Shown: in pieces, positions 1 through 7,665 of the stretch
Layout: each line of letters opens with the position of its first letter
How positions within the stretch are numbered: the stretch's first letter is position 1
Assembly: GCA_014803575.1 (NCBI GenBank)
Contig: JAAVBO010000008.1
Span: forward strand, 1 to 34,976
Direction of reading: 5' to 3'
Length of the DNA stretch: 34,976 bases
From: a bacterium
GTDB taxonomy: Bacteria > Pseudomonadota > Alphaproteobacteria > Rs-D84 > CACZYB01
The notes under the pieces: model-generated
Database searches by the model: none
The model's input: the letters and a program-made list of their open reading frames with translations, nothing else
What the model was told of the DNA's origin: nothing
Made by a program: the position numbers and the translations under genes

Positions 1-1
1 G

Positions 2-871
2 ACTTGCAATAGTGGGTATACTAAAAAAGGTGATAACTGTTGCGCCAATGCCCCCGCAAACGCTACCCTTAACACCAACGATTGCGGGTGGACGTGTAAC
101 AGCGGGTATAGTAAGAATGCTGAAAAAACAGGGTGTCAATGTGCTTCAGGAACTATAACATATAATAATAAATGTGTAAAATTAAGTGATTTAAAGGAAA
201 GCGATTTCACACAAGTGACTTCTGCTTCTGTTGGTAACTGTGTTACCGGAACTTTGAGTAGCGGTGTATATATGGTAAAACTTAGAGGTGGAAAAGGTGG
301 TAAAGGATATGGAAATTCAAACTACATTACACAAGAAAATGCAAAGGGTACAGTATTTCAGTTAACAGAAAGTGAGACATATAATTTGTGTGCAGGAAAA
401 GATGGAACAGATGGAACAGAAAAACAAGCATCAACAGGAGGATTTTCAAGCCATATCTCTTTAAAGACTAAACATAAATTTTATGAAGTAGACGGATCTA
501 ATGGATCTCCTTCAACAAAATGTTCATCATCAGCTTATTATGATGGCTGGTGTAGTGACTCTCCTAAAGCTTTAGATGAATCTTATAAAGTATGTTCAGG
601 CTATATTAATCGCGACAATATATGTTGTTACAAGCTTATTGGAACACCAGGTCGTAATGAATGCACAATTTCTAATATAAAATTTGCGGCAAGCGGTGGT
701 GGATGTTCTGTTATATTTGGTGGATTAGGAGGTTCATCATATATAGACTTTAAAACATGGGTTACAGCTGCATCATATTTTGATGGAGGTTCTGGTGCTT
801 CCAAAATATCTGATACTATCTCAGTTCAAAATTGTGATGGACCTTGTGCTATACTTTATAAATTAAAATAG
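2..871 (+). CDS. Cys-rich / Gly-rich secreted or surface protein, 5'-truncated by window edge
   Basis: The frame is open from base 2 to the TAG at 869-871. The GTG at 215 has no ribosome-binding site and lies inside the open frame, so the gene starts outside the window. About the first 60 visible residues are Cys-rich, with repeated C-N-S-G-Y motifs and paired cysteines. The remaining ~220 residues resemble the bacterial glycine-rich domain: a 'VYMVKLRGGKGGKGYG' segment, then 'GTVFQLTESETYNLCAGKDG' and 'TGGFSS'. That domain is found in large extracellular proteins. The cysteine content suggests an oxidising, extracytoplasmic location. The Cys-repeat style resembles the phase-variable gene at 5593-6334, so both may belong to one expanded surface-protein family. 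Specific function unknown. Confidence 0.75.
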   Translation, partial: TCNSGYTKKGDNCCANAPANATLNTNDCGWTCNSGYSKNAEKTGCQCASGTITYNNKCVKLSDLKESDFTQVTSASVGNCVTGTLSSGVYMVKLRGGKGGKGYGNSNYITQENAKGTVFQLTESETYNLCAGKDGTDGTEKQASTGGFSSHISLKTKHKFYEVDGSNGSPSTKCSSSAYYDGWCSDSPKALDESYKVCSGYINRDNICCYKLIGTPGRNECTISNIKFAASGGGCSVIFGGLGGSSYIDFKTWVTAASYFDGGSGASKISDTISVQNCDGPCAILYKLK

Positions 872-875
872 TAAA

Positions 876-909
876 AAAAACTCCCTTCTGTAAAAAGAGG
901 GGAGTTTTT
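876..909. terminator. bidirectional terminator between convergent genes
   Basis: AAAAACTCCC (876-885) pairs with GGGAGTTTTT (900-909). A-rich and T-rich flanks let it work on both strands. It serves the gene ending at 871 and epmA, whose stop codon overlaps its right edge. Confidence 0.8.
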
Positions 910-1963
910 ATAATGTTGGGATTTCGGTCCAAAGGACTTCCTTTATATCCTTTGCACCAGTTGTAAGCATAATAAGTCTGTCTATGCCCATTGCTATGCC
1001 TGTTGCAGAATTTATGCTCTTTATCGCCTCTAAAAAACTTTCATCAATTGGATAGGTGATGCCGTATAAATCCTTTTTGGTTTGCATATCTTGTTCAAAT
1101 CTTTTGCGTTGGATTTCTTCATCAGTCAATTCTGTGAAGGCGTTTGCAATTTCCACCCCGCAAATATAAAGCTCAAATCTTTCAGCTATATTTGGAACCC
1201 CTGACTTCGCCTTTGAAAGGGCTGCCTGATGTATCGGATATTCGTAAAGTATTGTCGGTCTACCTATACCCAAATTTGGTTCAATGTATTCAAACATAAG
1301 TTTTTCATAGATGTCATCCCATGTATCTATTTCTGATACATTTATTTGGAGTTTTTTTGCCTCTGTTTCAAGTAAAGTTTTTGACGGTGTGTTTGGATTA
1401 TCAATAGTTGCGAGAATATCAAAATGGCAAAATTTTTGGAATGCCTCTTGTATTGTTAATTTTTCAATACCGTTAAAAGGAGTGCAAGTTTTTTCCCCAT
1501 ATACAAATTTGAGTTTGCCAATTGAGGTGAGGGCGGATTTTAAAATTTCCTCGCAATCGGACATAAGTTTTGTATAGTCGTGATTAAGTCTATACCATTC
1601 GAGCATTGTAAATTCCGGATAATGGGTAGGAGAGATTATTTCATTTCGAAAGGTATGTGTGAATTGAAATATATTTTCCATCCCGAAGCTTAAAAGTTTT
1701 TTCATTGCGAATTCCGGTGAAGTATGAAGGTATAAAGTTTTTGATGGTTCGCCAGTGATGTTTACAAATTTTGTTTCAAATGCCATTAGGTGGACTTCCA
1801 TTCCAGGGCAGTATTGAAGGATAGGGGTGTCAACTTCTGTAAAATTTTCTGTGGAAAAGAAATTTTTTATAGATGCGATAATTTTGTTTCGCATTAAAAG
1901 AAAAGGAAGTTTCTTTTCAAAAACTTCCCTTGCTTTGTATATTTGTGAAAAATTATTTTGCAT
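908..1963 (-). CDS. epmA: EF-P beta-lysylation ligase EpmA (GenX/PoxA), LysRS-like
   Basis: A 351-aa class II aminoacyl-tRNA-synthetase catalytic domain with no anticodon-binding domain. It has motif 2 ('FRNE' followed by 'PEFTMLEWY') and motif 3 ('GIAMGIDRLIML') near the C-terminus, which is the architecture and length of EpmA. Members attach (R)-beta-lysine to a conserved lysine of elongation factor P, which helps ribosomes through polyproline stretches. The frame is open upstream to 2047, but those 28 residues merely overlap the rplY tail. I place the start at the ATG at 1963, which overlaps the 3' end of rplY by 11 nt and implies translational coupling. The partner aminomutase gene epmB is not in the window, so lysine rather than beta-lysine as donor cannot be excluded. 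Confidence 0.88.
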   Translation of the reverse strand: MQNNFSQIYKAREVFEKKLPFLLMRNKIIASIKNFFSTENFTEVDTPILQYCPGMEVHLMAFETKFVNITGEPSKTLYLHTSPEFAMKKLLSFGMENIFQFTHTFRNEIISPTHYPEFTMLEWYRLNHDYTKLMSDCEEILKSALTSIGKLKFVYGEKTCTPFNGIEKLTIQEAFQKFCHFDILATIDNPNTPSKTLLETEAKKLQINVSEIDTWDDIYEKLMFEYIEPNLGIGRPTILYEYPIHQAALSKAKSGVPNIAERFELYICGVEIANAFTELTDEEIQRKRFEQDMQTKKDLYGITYPIDESFLEAIKSINSATGIAMGIDRLIMLTTGAKDIKEVLWTEIPTL

Positions 1964-2621
1964 CTTCTTTTGTTTCAGCTTTCTTTGCAGCCTTTTCTTC
2001 CTGTGCAGATGGAACTTCTGCTGATTCAGGTGCAGATGTTTCAACAACTTCGCTTACTGCGGAAGTAATAGTTGCAATAGTGAATTTTTCGTGATTTGCA
2101 AAACGTAATCCATTTGGAAGTTGAACTGCGTCAGAGTGAATAGATTCTGCAACGTCAAGTTTTGAAACGTCAACTTCTATACTGTCAACCATATCAGATG
2201 CTTTACAAATAATATCGGCTGAACGATTTACGATGTTAAGAACACCACCTTTTTTAACGCCGGCACATGTTGCTTCGCCAACAAATGTGAATGGGATTTC
2301 AACGGTGATTTCTTTGTTCAAATCAATTCTTAAAAAGTCAACATGGATTGGGTTATCTTTAACCTTATCATATTGAATTGCTTGGCAAAGGGCAAGTTCC
2401 TTTTTATTTTTGCCTTCGATTTCAAGTTCGAATTGGCGAGTTTTGAAACCCTTTGTTTGCATTTGTTTAATTAAATCTTTTGGTGTAATAGAGATAAGTT
2501 CGGGATCTTGTTTATTTCCATAAATCACAGCAGGAATTAAACCAGCCCTTCTTGTAGCGCGTGCGGCCCCCTTACCACTATTTTCTCTTGCTTTTACATT
2601 TAATACGACTTTATTTGCCAT
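1953..2621 (-). CDS. rplY: 50S ribosomal protein L25, long Ctc/TL5 form
   Basis: A 222-aa protein starting MANKVVLNVKAR with 'GKGAARATRRAGLIPAVIYG', the L25 N-terminal 5S-rRNA-binding domain. A C-terminal beta domain of the Ctc/TL5 type follows ('VDFLRIDL', 'IPFTFVGEA'), with a charged Ala/Glu/Lys-rich tail. The length suits the two-domain form common outside gammaproteobacteria. It binds 5S rRNA in the large subunit. The ATG is preceded by AAAGGA at a normal distance. It overlaps epmA by 11 nt. The leader carries a 9-bp hairpin (2653-2680), annotated separately. Confidence 0.93.
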   Translation of the reverse strand: MANKVVLNVKARENSGKGAARATRRAGLIPAVIYGNKQDPELISITPKDLIKQMQTKGFKTRQFELEIEGKNKKELALCQAIQYDKVKDNPIHVDFLRIDLNKEITVEIPFTFVGEATCAGVKKGGVLNIVNRSADIICKASDMVDSIEVDVSKLDVAESIHSDAVQLPNGLRFANHEKFTIATITSAVSEVVETSAPESAEVPSAQEEKAAKKAETKEDAK

Positions 2622-2652
2622 TTTTTTATCCTTTTTTATTTAATTATAAAAT

Positions 2653-2680
2653 ATAATTTGCCTCCAAGGGTGCAAATTAT
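2653..2680 (-). promoter_or_regulatory. hairpin in the rplY 5' leader
   Basis: Two 9-nt arms, ATAATTTGC and GCAAATTAT in minus-strand order, enclose a 10-nt loop. The structure lies between the likely rplY promoter and its ribosome-binding site. It could be a leader autoregulatory structure, as ribosomal-protein mRNAs often have, or a weak terminator. Only the inverted repeat is certain. Confidence 0.5.
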
Positions 2681-2687
2681 GAAGGGT

Positions 2688-2715
2688 AGTTTATCATATT
2701 TATTTGAAAAAGCAA
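2688..2715 (-). promoter_or_regulatory. putative rplY-epmA promoter
   Basis: On the minus strand, TTGCTT (2715-2710), a 16-nt spacer and TAAACT (2693-2688). The matches are moderate. Confidence 0.45.
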
Positions 2716-2761
2716 GGATTTTATCAAGTTTTTCTATAATTTATAATTCTTTTAGAATATT

Positions 2762-3688
2762 TTATTCTTTTTGAAGTTCTATTACTCGGATAATTCCGTT
2801 TAAATCTTTGAAGTAATGTAGGAATTTGAAACCAAATGCTTCAAAGATTTTTTTTATGTCGTTTTCCTGTCCCTTTCCTATTTCCAGAAATACTTTTCCC
2901 TTTGGGGTAATTATATTCCAATAGTATAGGGATTTTGCAAGTTTTCTGTATTCGGTCAGTCCGTCATTGCCACCGTAAAGGGCACTGTGAGGTTCATATT
3001 TTTTTACATCTATGTTGAGTTTTTTCATATCATTTTTTGTGATATATGGTGGGTTGGAAATAATTATATTGAATTTTACATCTTTTATTTTTTTGTGTGG
3101 TAATTTGTTGTGCCAGCTGTATTTTAAGATTTGTGTGCGATTGTCAAAGGATAGTTTTTTTGCATTTTGTGATGCGGTTTTGACTGCATTTTGACTTATA
3201 TCTATACCAACTCCCGTTGCATTTTTATATTCACTTAAAAGGGCGAGAAGCAGGCAACCGGAACCGGTTCCCAAATCAATTATTTTGTGGGGTGCATTAA
3301 TATCTTTGAATTCGGATTTTACCCCCTCTATTAAAGTTTCGCTGTCAGGTCGTGGGATTAAAGTGTGTTTTGTTATTTTGAATGGAAGTGCCCAAAACTC
3401 CTTTTCCTTTGTAATTTGTGCGATTGGTTCCTTTTTTACTCTTCGTTTGATAAGTTTTAAGTATTCTTTGTATTGTTTTGTTGGAACTATTGTTTTTGGA
3501 TTGGATATAAATAGATGATGTTCCATACCTAAAATATATGAAAGAAGAATGCGAGAATCCAAATCAAAAGTGTCTATGTCGGCATTTTTAAGAATGTCTT
3601 TTCCTTCGGATAAAGTTTCATATACTGTATGTTGTTGTTCTTTTTTTATCATACAGATATTTTTACATAAATTGAAAAATTTTTCCAC
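2762..3688 (-). CDS. prmC: peptide chain release factor glutamine N5-methyltransferase PrmC/HemK
   Basis: A 308-aa class I SAM-dependent methyltransferase. SAM-binding motif I is 'DLGTGSG' (residues 138-144) and the diagnostic 'NPPY' motif is at 212-215, which binds the target amide. A helical N-terminal domain precedes the catalytic domain, as in PrmC. It methylates the GGQ glutamine of RF1 and RF2. The longest start is a GTG at 3688 with AGGA upstream, overlapping the trxB stop. An ATG at 3652 (residue 13) has no visible ribosome-binding site, so I keep the GTG. It lies 12 nt after trxB and is probably co-transcribed with it. Confidence 0.9.
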   Translation of the reverse strand: MEKFFNLCKNICMIKKEQQHTVYETLSEGKDILKNADIDTFDLDSRILLSYILGMEHHLFISNPKTIVPTKQYKEYLKLIKRRVKKEPIAQITKEKEFWALPFKITKHTLIPRPDSETLIEGVKSEFKDINAPHKIIDLGTGSGCLLLALLSEYKNATGVGIDISQNAVKTASQNAKKLSFDNRTQILKYSWHNKLPHKKIKDVKFNIIISNPPYITKNDMKKLNIDVKKYEPHSALYGGNDGLTEYRKLAKSLYYWNIITPKGKVFLEIGKGQENDIKKIFEAFGFKFLHYFKDLNGIIRVIELQKE

Positions 3689-3700
3689 AAGTATGAGTTC

Positions 3701-4636
3701 CTATTTTTCCAAAGAAATAAGGTAAGTTGTTGCCTCCATAGCAGCTTGGGCACCAGAGGCTGCGGCGATAACGACTTGCTTAAAACGTGGATTTTTTACG
3801 TCACCTGCGGCGAATACACCGTCAATTTCTGTTGCACAGAGGTCTGGTTTTGTAATTATGTATCCGGCGTTATCAAGTGGAAGTTTATTCTTGAAAAGTT
3901 CGGTTTGTGGAATGTTGCCTATTGCGATGAACAAGCCTTCTGTTTCGTAAGTTGTTCTTTCCTTTGTATCAACATTTTCGACTGTGATAGATGAAAGTTT
4001 TCCGTCTGTTTCCTCTGCCTCCACCACAACAGAATTCCAAATAGTTGAAATGTTTGGTGTGTTGAAAAGGTGAGTTTGGTTTATGTGTTCTGCGGTAAAA
4101 TGATCACGACGATGAATCACATTTACCTTTTTACATACGGTTGATAAGTGTAGAGCTTCGTATATTGCGGTATTTCCGCCACCGACAACGAATACTTCCT
4201 TACCTTTGAAAAAGAAACCGTCGCAGGTTGCACAGTATGAAATGCCATGACCCGTTAATTTAGCTTCGTTTGGAAGTCCAAGTTTTCTGTGGGTTGCTCC
4301 GGTTGCAATTATTACGGCATCGGCAGTAATAATATTATCATTTTCGCATTTAATAGTGAAAGGACGGTTTTGAAAGTCCACTTCAACAACTGTGTCGGCA
4401 AGTATTTCTGCACCGAAAATTTCGGCTTGTTTCCTCATTTGTTCGGTTATATAAATACCGTCGATTTTTTCTGTAAATCCGGGGTAATTTTCAAGGTCGA
4501 AAGTTTTTGTGATTTGTCCGCCGAATTCAACCCCTGTTATTATAAGAGGGTGATTTCCGTTTCTTGCAGAATATATGCCGGCAGAATATCCGGCCGGACC
4601 TGAACCTATGATTACGACTTCTCTATGTTGTTTCAT
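3701..4636 (-). CDS. trxB: thioredoxin-disulfide reductase TrxB
   Basis: A 311-aa low-molecular-weight flavoprotein reductase. It has the FAD motif 'GSGPAG' (11-16), redox centre C135-A-T-C138 followed by D-G, the NADPH motif 'VGGGNTA' (151-157) and the C-terminal FAD motif 'GVFAAGDV'. It transfers electrons from NADPH to thioredoxin in the cytoplasm. A strong ribosome-binding site (AAGGAG) precedes the ATG, and a clear promoter lies at 4665-4693. prmC follows in the same transcript. Confidence 0.95.
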   Translation of the reverse strand: MKQHREVVIIGSGPAGYSAGIYSARNGNHPLIITGVEFGGQITKTFDLENYPGFTEKIDGIYITEQMRKQAEIFGAEILADTVVEVDFQNRPFTIKCENDNIITADAVIIATGATHRKLGLPNEAKLTGHGISYCATCDGFFFKGKEVFVVGGGNTAIYEALHLSTVCKKVNVIHRRDHFTAEHINQTHLFNTPNISTIWNSVVVEAEETDGKLSSITVENVDTKERTTYETEGLFIAIGNIPQTELFKNKLPLDNAGYIITKPDLCATEIDGVFAAGDVKNPRFKQVVIAAASGAQAAMEATTYLISLEK

Positions 4637-4664
4637 GACTTTCTCCTTTTACTATTTTTTACCG

Positions 4665-4693
4665 ATTATAAAGTAGTGATTATATTTTTGCAA
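4665..4693 (-). promoter_or_regulatory. trxB promoter
   Basis: TTGCAA (4693-4688), a 17-nt spacer and TATAAT (4670-4665) on the minus strand, about 30 nt before the trxB ATG. Confidence 0.75.
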
Positions 4694-4702
4694 GGGGTTA
4701 TT

Positions 4703-5428
4703 TTAAAATCTTAATTCCAGTTCGCAAACAATACCACGCAAAGTTTTTTCAAATTCCTTGTCTGTGAAAAATTGTGTAATTTCGTGTGCGGATGGATTGT
4801 TCGGGTTTTCCTTATCCACAGGGCGATAGCGTTGAATAGTGTATTTTTTCACACCCATTTGGGTTATTGTTTTTGCAATATCAATAATATCTTCCTTTGT
4901 TAAAACGGTAGGGTCAGCGGTTGTGCGGACTTCTAACTCTTTGTTTTGAGATAAAAGGTATTGTAGGCTTTCAAGGGCTTGTTCCCCGCTTCCTTTTACC
5001 TTTGTAATATCGTAATATTTCTTGCATGGTGCTTTTATATCAAATCCTATCCAATCAATATGAGTGGATAGTTTTTTAAGGTTTTCAGGAAAACAACCGT
5101 TGGTATGAAGTCCGATTTTGAAATGAGGAGCAAATTTGTGAATATCTTCTATTGCTTTGATGATTTCATCTGCTTGGGCAGAGGCTTCACCGCCGGAGAA
5201 TACTACTGCATCAAGTGTTTTTGTTCTTTTTCTTAACACATTTAAGATATATTCCCAGTTTGTTTTGTCGTTTTCGGTTGGACGACGAAATTCAAAAAGG
5301 TGAGGGTTGGAGCAGTAAATACATCTCCATGGACAGCCCTGTAAAAAAATGACTGCTGATATTTTATTTGGGTAGTCAATAGTTGTAAACGGAACAAATC
5401 CTCCAATAATAATATTTGAATTTGACAT
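4703..5428 (-). CDS. anaerobic ribonucleoside-triphosphate reductase activating protein (radical SAM)
   Basis: A 241-aa radical SAM protein with C32-x3-C36-x2-C39 ('CPWRCIYC') coordinating the 4Fe-4S cluster, and 'FSGGEAS' as the SAM-binding GGE motif. The opening 'GGFVPFTTIDYPNKISAVIFLQGCPW' segment is characteristic of the NrdG-like activase subfamily that installs the glycyl radical on class III ribonucleotide reductase. No nrdD is next to it in this window, so the pairing is inferred from family knowledge. The gene has its own promoter (5450-5478) and a good ribosome-binding site (AGGAG). Confidence 0.85.
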   Translation of the reverse strand: MSNSNIIIGGFVPFTTIDYPNKISAVIFLQGCPWRCIYCSNPHLFEFRRPTENDKTNWEYILNVLRKRTKTLDAVVFSGGEASAQADEIIKAIEDIHKFAPHFKIGLHTNGCFPENLKKLSTHIDWIGFDIKAPCKKYYDITKVKGSGEQALESLQYLLSQNKELEVRTTADPTVLTKEDIIDIAKTITQMGVKKYTIQRYRPVDKENPNNPSAHEITQFFTDKEFEKTLRGIVCELELRF

Positions 5429-5449
5429 ATTTTTCTCCTGTTTTTATTA

Positions 5450-5478
5450 ATTATATTTTTTTTTAATTTTTTAGTCAA
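5450..5478 (-). promoter_or_regulatory. promoter of the nrdG-like gene
   Basis: TTGACT (5478-5473), 17 nt, TATAAT (5455-5450) on the minus strand. Confidence 0.75.
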
Positions 5479-5561
5479 GATGTAGGAGAAAATTGTTTTT
5501 ATATTTTAATTTGTTTATGTTAAAAAATAAAGTTTAAAAATATATAAATTGTAAAATAAGA

Positions 5562-5595
5562 TAAAAAAAACTCCCCGATATGGGGAATTTTTTTA
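5562..5595 (-). terminator. terminator of the phase-variable Cys-rich gene
   Basis: CTCCCC pairs with GGGGAA around a GATAT loop, with A- and T-runs on both sides. It directly follows the stop codon of the minus-strand gene ending at 5593. Confidence 0.75.
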
Positions 5596-6334
5596 CCAGG
5601 TGTAATTTTTGCTTACGCATTTTTTCATTACACCGTTTCCGTCGTAAATACATTTTTCTCCGGTGGTTTTGTTGCAAACTACTTGGAACTTGCCACCTTC
5701 ACCTATGCCTATACCGCTGTTCATATACCATTTAGCTGCTTTTTTATGAGTATCTTCGGCACAGTATTTTGAATGACCTTTATATGGGTCTCCAAAAAAG
5801 TCGTTGCCACATGTGTATACGGTATTCCATTTTAATTTAGATGTTGTTTTTTCTTTGGTATATTTTGTTGCATAACCGTAATATACACGCATTTCAGAAC
5901 AGGAGTTGCAAGCGCATCCACCGTAGTTAGCTTGATATGTACCATTTTCACAGGTAGTGCAAGATGTGATATAACCACCTTTTGAGTAAGTTCCTGGGGA
6001 ACATTGTTTACATACATAGGAAGGACTGCAACCACCGGAATAAGAATTATAATATCCTGCTCTACAATTTAAAGTATTTCTGGTAATTGTTGTAGTACTG
6101 CAACCACCGGAACTTGTTGTAGTATTTTTGATACAATAGGAAAATGAATTTAATGTATATCCTGATTTACAAGATGTAGATTTTCCGGTTATTGGATTGC
6201 AATTTGTTGCGAATGGGTCTCTTGTAGTGCAAGGTTTACAGGAATAAAGAGTTACAGCATTGGCTGGATTATTTAGACAAATACCCCCCCCCTGTCAAAA
6301 CTATTACGGTCAACAAGGATTTATTGAGAATCAT
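5593..6334 (-). CDS. Cys-rich secreted protein, phase-variable; frame OFF in this sequence (C9 tract)
   Basis: From the ATG at 6334 (ribosome-binding site AAGGAAAGGA upstream) the frame reads MILNKSLLTVIVLTGGG and then hits a stop 22 codons in, just after nine consecutive G (C9 at 6284-6292 on the plus strand). In the frame ending at 5593 a long ORF is open up to 6294. Removing one base from the tract joins the two and gives a 246-aa protein. Its start is a textbook signal peptide ending ...NNPANA before V-T-L-Y, a signal peptidase I site. The mature part has many cysteines in C-x-x-C, C-x-S-G-Y and G-G-C-x repeats, then a C-terminal domain of ~100 residues. The repeats resemble the partial gene at 2-871. 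Surface or secreted function is likely; the exact role is unknown. A sequencing error in the homopolymer is the main alternative. Confidence 0.8.
6284..6292 (-). repeat. poly-G(9) contingency tract inside the signal-peptide codons
   Basis: Nine C on the plus strand (nine G in the coding strand) within the first 17 codons of the gene ending at 5593. Lengths of 8 or 11 keep the gene in frame; 9 and 10 truncate it. Confidence 0.85.
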
Positions 6335-6350
6335 TTTATTTTTTCCTTTC

Positions 6351-6366
6351 CTTAGATTAATCTAAG
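6351..6366 (-). promoter_or_regulatory. 16-bp perfect palindrome at the predicted transcription start
   Basis: CTTAGATTAATCTAAG is perfectly self-complementary. It sits between the -10 box (6371-6376) and the ribosome-binding site of the phase-variable gene, a natural place for a dimeric repressor operator. Confidence 0.5.
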
Positions 6367-6370
6367 ATAC

Positions 6371-6398
6371 AATATAGTATATTTTTTTATTTTGTAAA
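6371..6398 (-). promoter_or_regulatory. promoter of the phase-variable Cys-rich gene
   Basis: TTTACA (6398-6393), 16 nt, TATATT (6376-6371) on the minus strand. Confidence 0.65.
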
Positions 6399-6441
6399 GT
6401 ATATTTGTTTTAAGGTTTGAAAAATTCCGATATAAAATTGG

Positions 6442-6470
6442 TTGACAATTTGATAAGATTAAATTATTAT
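6442..6470 (+). promoter_or_regulatory. tRNA(CAU) promoter
   Basis: TTGACA (6442-6447), 17 nt, TATTAT (6465-6470), 12 nt before the tRNA. Confidence 0.75.
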
Positions 6471-6482
6471 ATATTAATCTTT

Positions 6483-6559
6483 GGCGCCCTAGCTCAGTCG
6501 GTTAGAGCGACGGAATCATAATCCGCAGGTCCCCAGTTCGAATCTGGGGGGCGCCACCA
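6483..6559 (+). tRNA. tRNA with anticodon CAU (elongator Met, or Ile2)
   Basis: A complete 77-nt cloverleaf: acceptor GGCGCCC/GGGCGCC, D-arm GCTC...GAGC, anticodon loop ATCATAA, T-arm with TTCGAAT, and encoded CCA. The G1-C72 pair argues against initiator tRNA. Elongator Met and lysidine-modified Ile2 both use CAU and cannot be separated safely by eye; I favour Met. Confidence 0.93.
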
Positions 6560-6566
6560 AAAGTTT

Positions 6567-6590
6567 AATCCTCTTATGGGGATTTTTTTT
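6567..6590 (+). terminator. tRNA(CAU) terminator
   Basis: AATCCTC pairs with GGGGATT (one G-U) around TTAT, followed by eight T. Confidence 0.75.
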
Positions 6591-6606
6591 ATTTTATATA
6601 ATTTTA

Positions 6607-6635
6607 TTGACAAATGTATATATTTGGGTTAAAAT
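6607..6635 (+). promoter_or_regulatory. promoter of the VanX-like gene
   Basis: TTGACA (6607-6612), exactly 17 nt, TAAAAT (6630-6635). It is a useful local reference: the phase-variable promoter at 7666 has the same two boxes with a 15-nt spacer. Confidence 0.8.
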
Positions 6636-6667
6636 AAAACTATTATTAATTTATCAAGGAGTTTTTT

Positions 6668-7600
6668 ATGAAAAAAGGTGTAAAATTATATTCTGATTTT
6701 CAAAAAATGGGTATAGATCCGTTTAAGATGTTTGTTGGCAGGGAGTATGAAATACTTATTCCACTTTCTGGGCTTGACAGATTGAGCTATACTCCGGCGT
6801 ATGAAAAGGATTACAGGGAGTTGGGTATACTTGATATGACATATTCCGTAAATCCTACTATGTATGTCAGTATGTATATTCTTAACAAGCTTGCGAAGAT
6901 TTTTGATGTGAAGTTTCGTGTTATAGAGGCTTGGCGTCCGTTTGAAATTCAAATGGCGAAATATGAGGCGGAGCAAAAGAAGAACCCTGGGTCAACTTTG
7001 TTTTTAAAGCCAGATAAAAATGTTGGTATGCCACACATTTGCGGTGGTGCGATTGATTTGTTGATGACTGATTCCTACGGTAGACCATTTACTCAGCCAA
7101 AGTGGTTATTAAGAAAACATCCTGAACTTTTAAAGCAAATAAAGGCTTTGAATTCCGATTTTGATAATGTAAACAATCCTTTCTTTACTACTCATATGGA
7201 ACCGTTGGAGAATGCGGATAAGGATTTGAAACTTTCCGTTTTAAATGTTGATATATTGCGTTTGATGGTGTCATCAATTTTGAACCTTCGTCATATAAAT
7301 GATGAAAATTGGCATTTCCAACTTGCTGATAGTGATGAGGAGTATTTGCCTTCGTTTAAAAATATTTCCATCAGTGATGTAAGGAATACTTCTCCTTCTC
7401 ATATTGAAAGAGTGAAAAAAGAAGTGACTGATTTTGCAGAGCGTGTGTTCGGTGTATTTTATGACAGGGAGTTTGTGAAAGGTCAAAAGCATAACTATAC
7501 AACATCCGAATTTAAAAAGGAAGATGTTATGACACTTGATGAATTAAAGAAAAAAGTTAATAACCTTATCGTTATGCAACAAAATATTTTATCAAGATAA
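6668..7600 (+). CDS. D-Ala-D-Ala dipeptidase-like M15 peptidase (VanX/DdpX family)
   Basis: A 310-aa protein with the M15D signature: 'E87-A-W-R90-P', zinc ligands H123 and D130 in 'MPHICGGAID', then catalytic E213 and ligand H216 in 'ENWHF'. VanX-type enzymes hydrolyse D-Ala-D-Ala. There is no signal peptide, so it is probably cytoplasmic, as VanX is. No ligase or lactate dehydrogenase of a resistance cassette is nearby, so recycling of cell-wall dipeptide is more likely than glycopeptide resistance. The C-terminal ~70 residues extend beyond the minimal family core. It has its own promoter and a ribosome-binding site (AAGGAG). It sits between the two homopolymer switches. Confidence 0.82.
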   Translation: MKKGVKLYSDFQKMGIDPFKMFVGREYEILIPLSGLDRLSYTPAYEKDYRELGILDMTYSVNPTMYVSMYILNKLAKIFDVKFRVIEAWRPFEIQMAKYEAEQKKNPGSTLFLKPDKNVGMPHICGGAIDLLMTDSYGRPFTQPKWLLRKHPELLKQIKALNSDFDNVNNPFFTTHMEPLENADKDLKLSVLNVDILRLMVSSILNLRHINDENWHFQLADSDEEYLPSFKNISISDVRNTSPSHIERVKKEVTDFAERVFGVFYDREFVKGQKHNYTTSEFKKEDVMTLDELKKKVNNLIVMQQNILSR

Positions 7601-7617
7601 GAAGAGTTTATTTTTAT

Positions 7618-7655
7618 AAAGAGGGGGTATAAGTTTTATATCCTCTTTTTTTTTT
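7618..7655 (+). terminator. terminator of the VanX-like gene
   Basis: AAAGAGG (7618-7624) pairs with CCTCTTT (7642-7648), with an inner TATAA/TTATA extension and a long T tract. It ends just before the -35 box of the next promoter. Confidence 0.8.
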
Positions 7656-7665
7656 GTTTTTTTTC

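Noticed and set aside
5832-6035. 67-aa ORF on the minus strand overlapping the Cys-rich gene
   Set aside because: It is out of frame with the long Cys-rich reading frame, lacks a ribosome-binding site and has no coding character of its own.
6284-6292. Programmed ribosomal frameshifting at the G tract
   Set aside because: No classic slippery heptamer with downstream pseudoknot is evident, and the tract lies within the signal peptide. Tract-length variation is the simpler explanation, though not formally excluded.
5593-6334. Plain pseudogene caused by a frameshift
   Set aside because: The only defect is in a homopolymer and one base restores a complete signal peptide plus mature protein. Everything downstream is open, so a reversible switch (or a read error) is more likely than decay.
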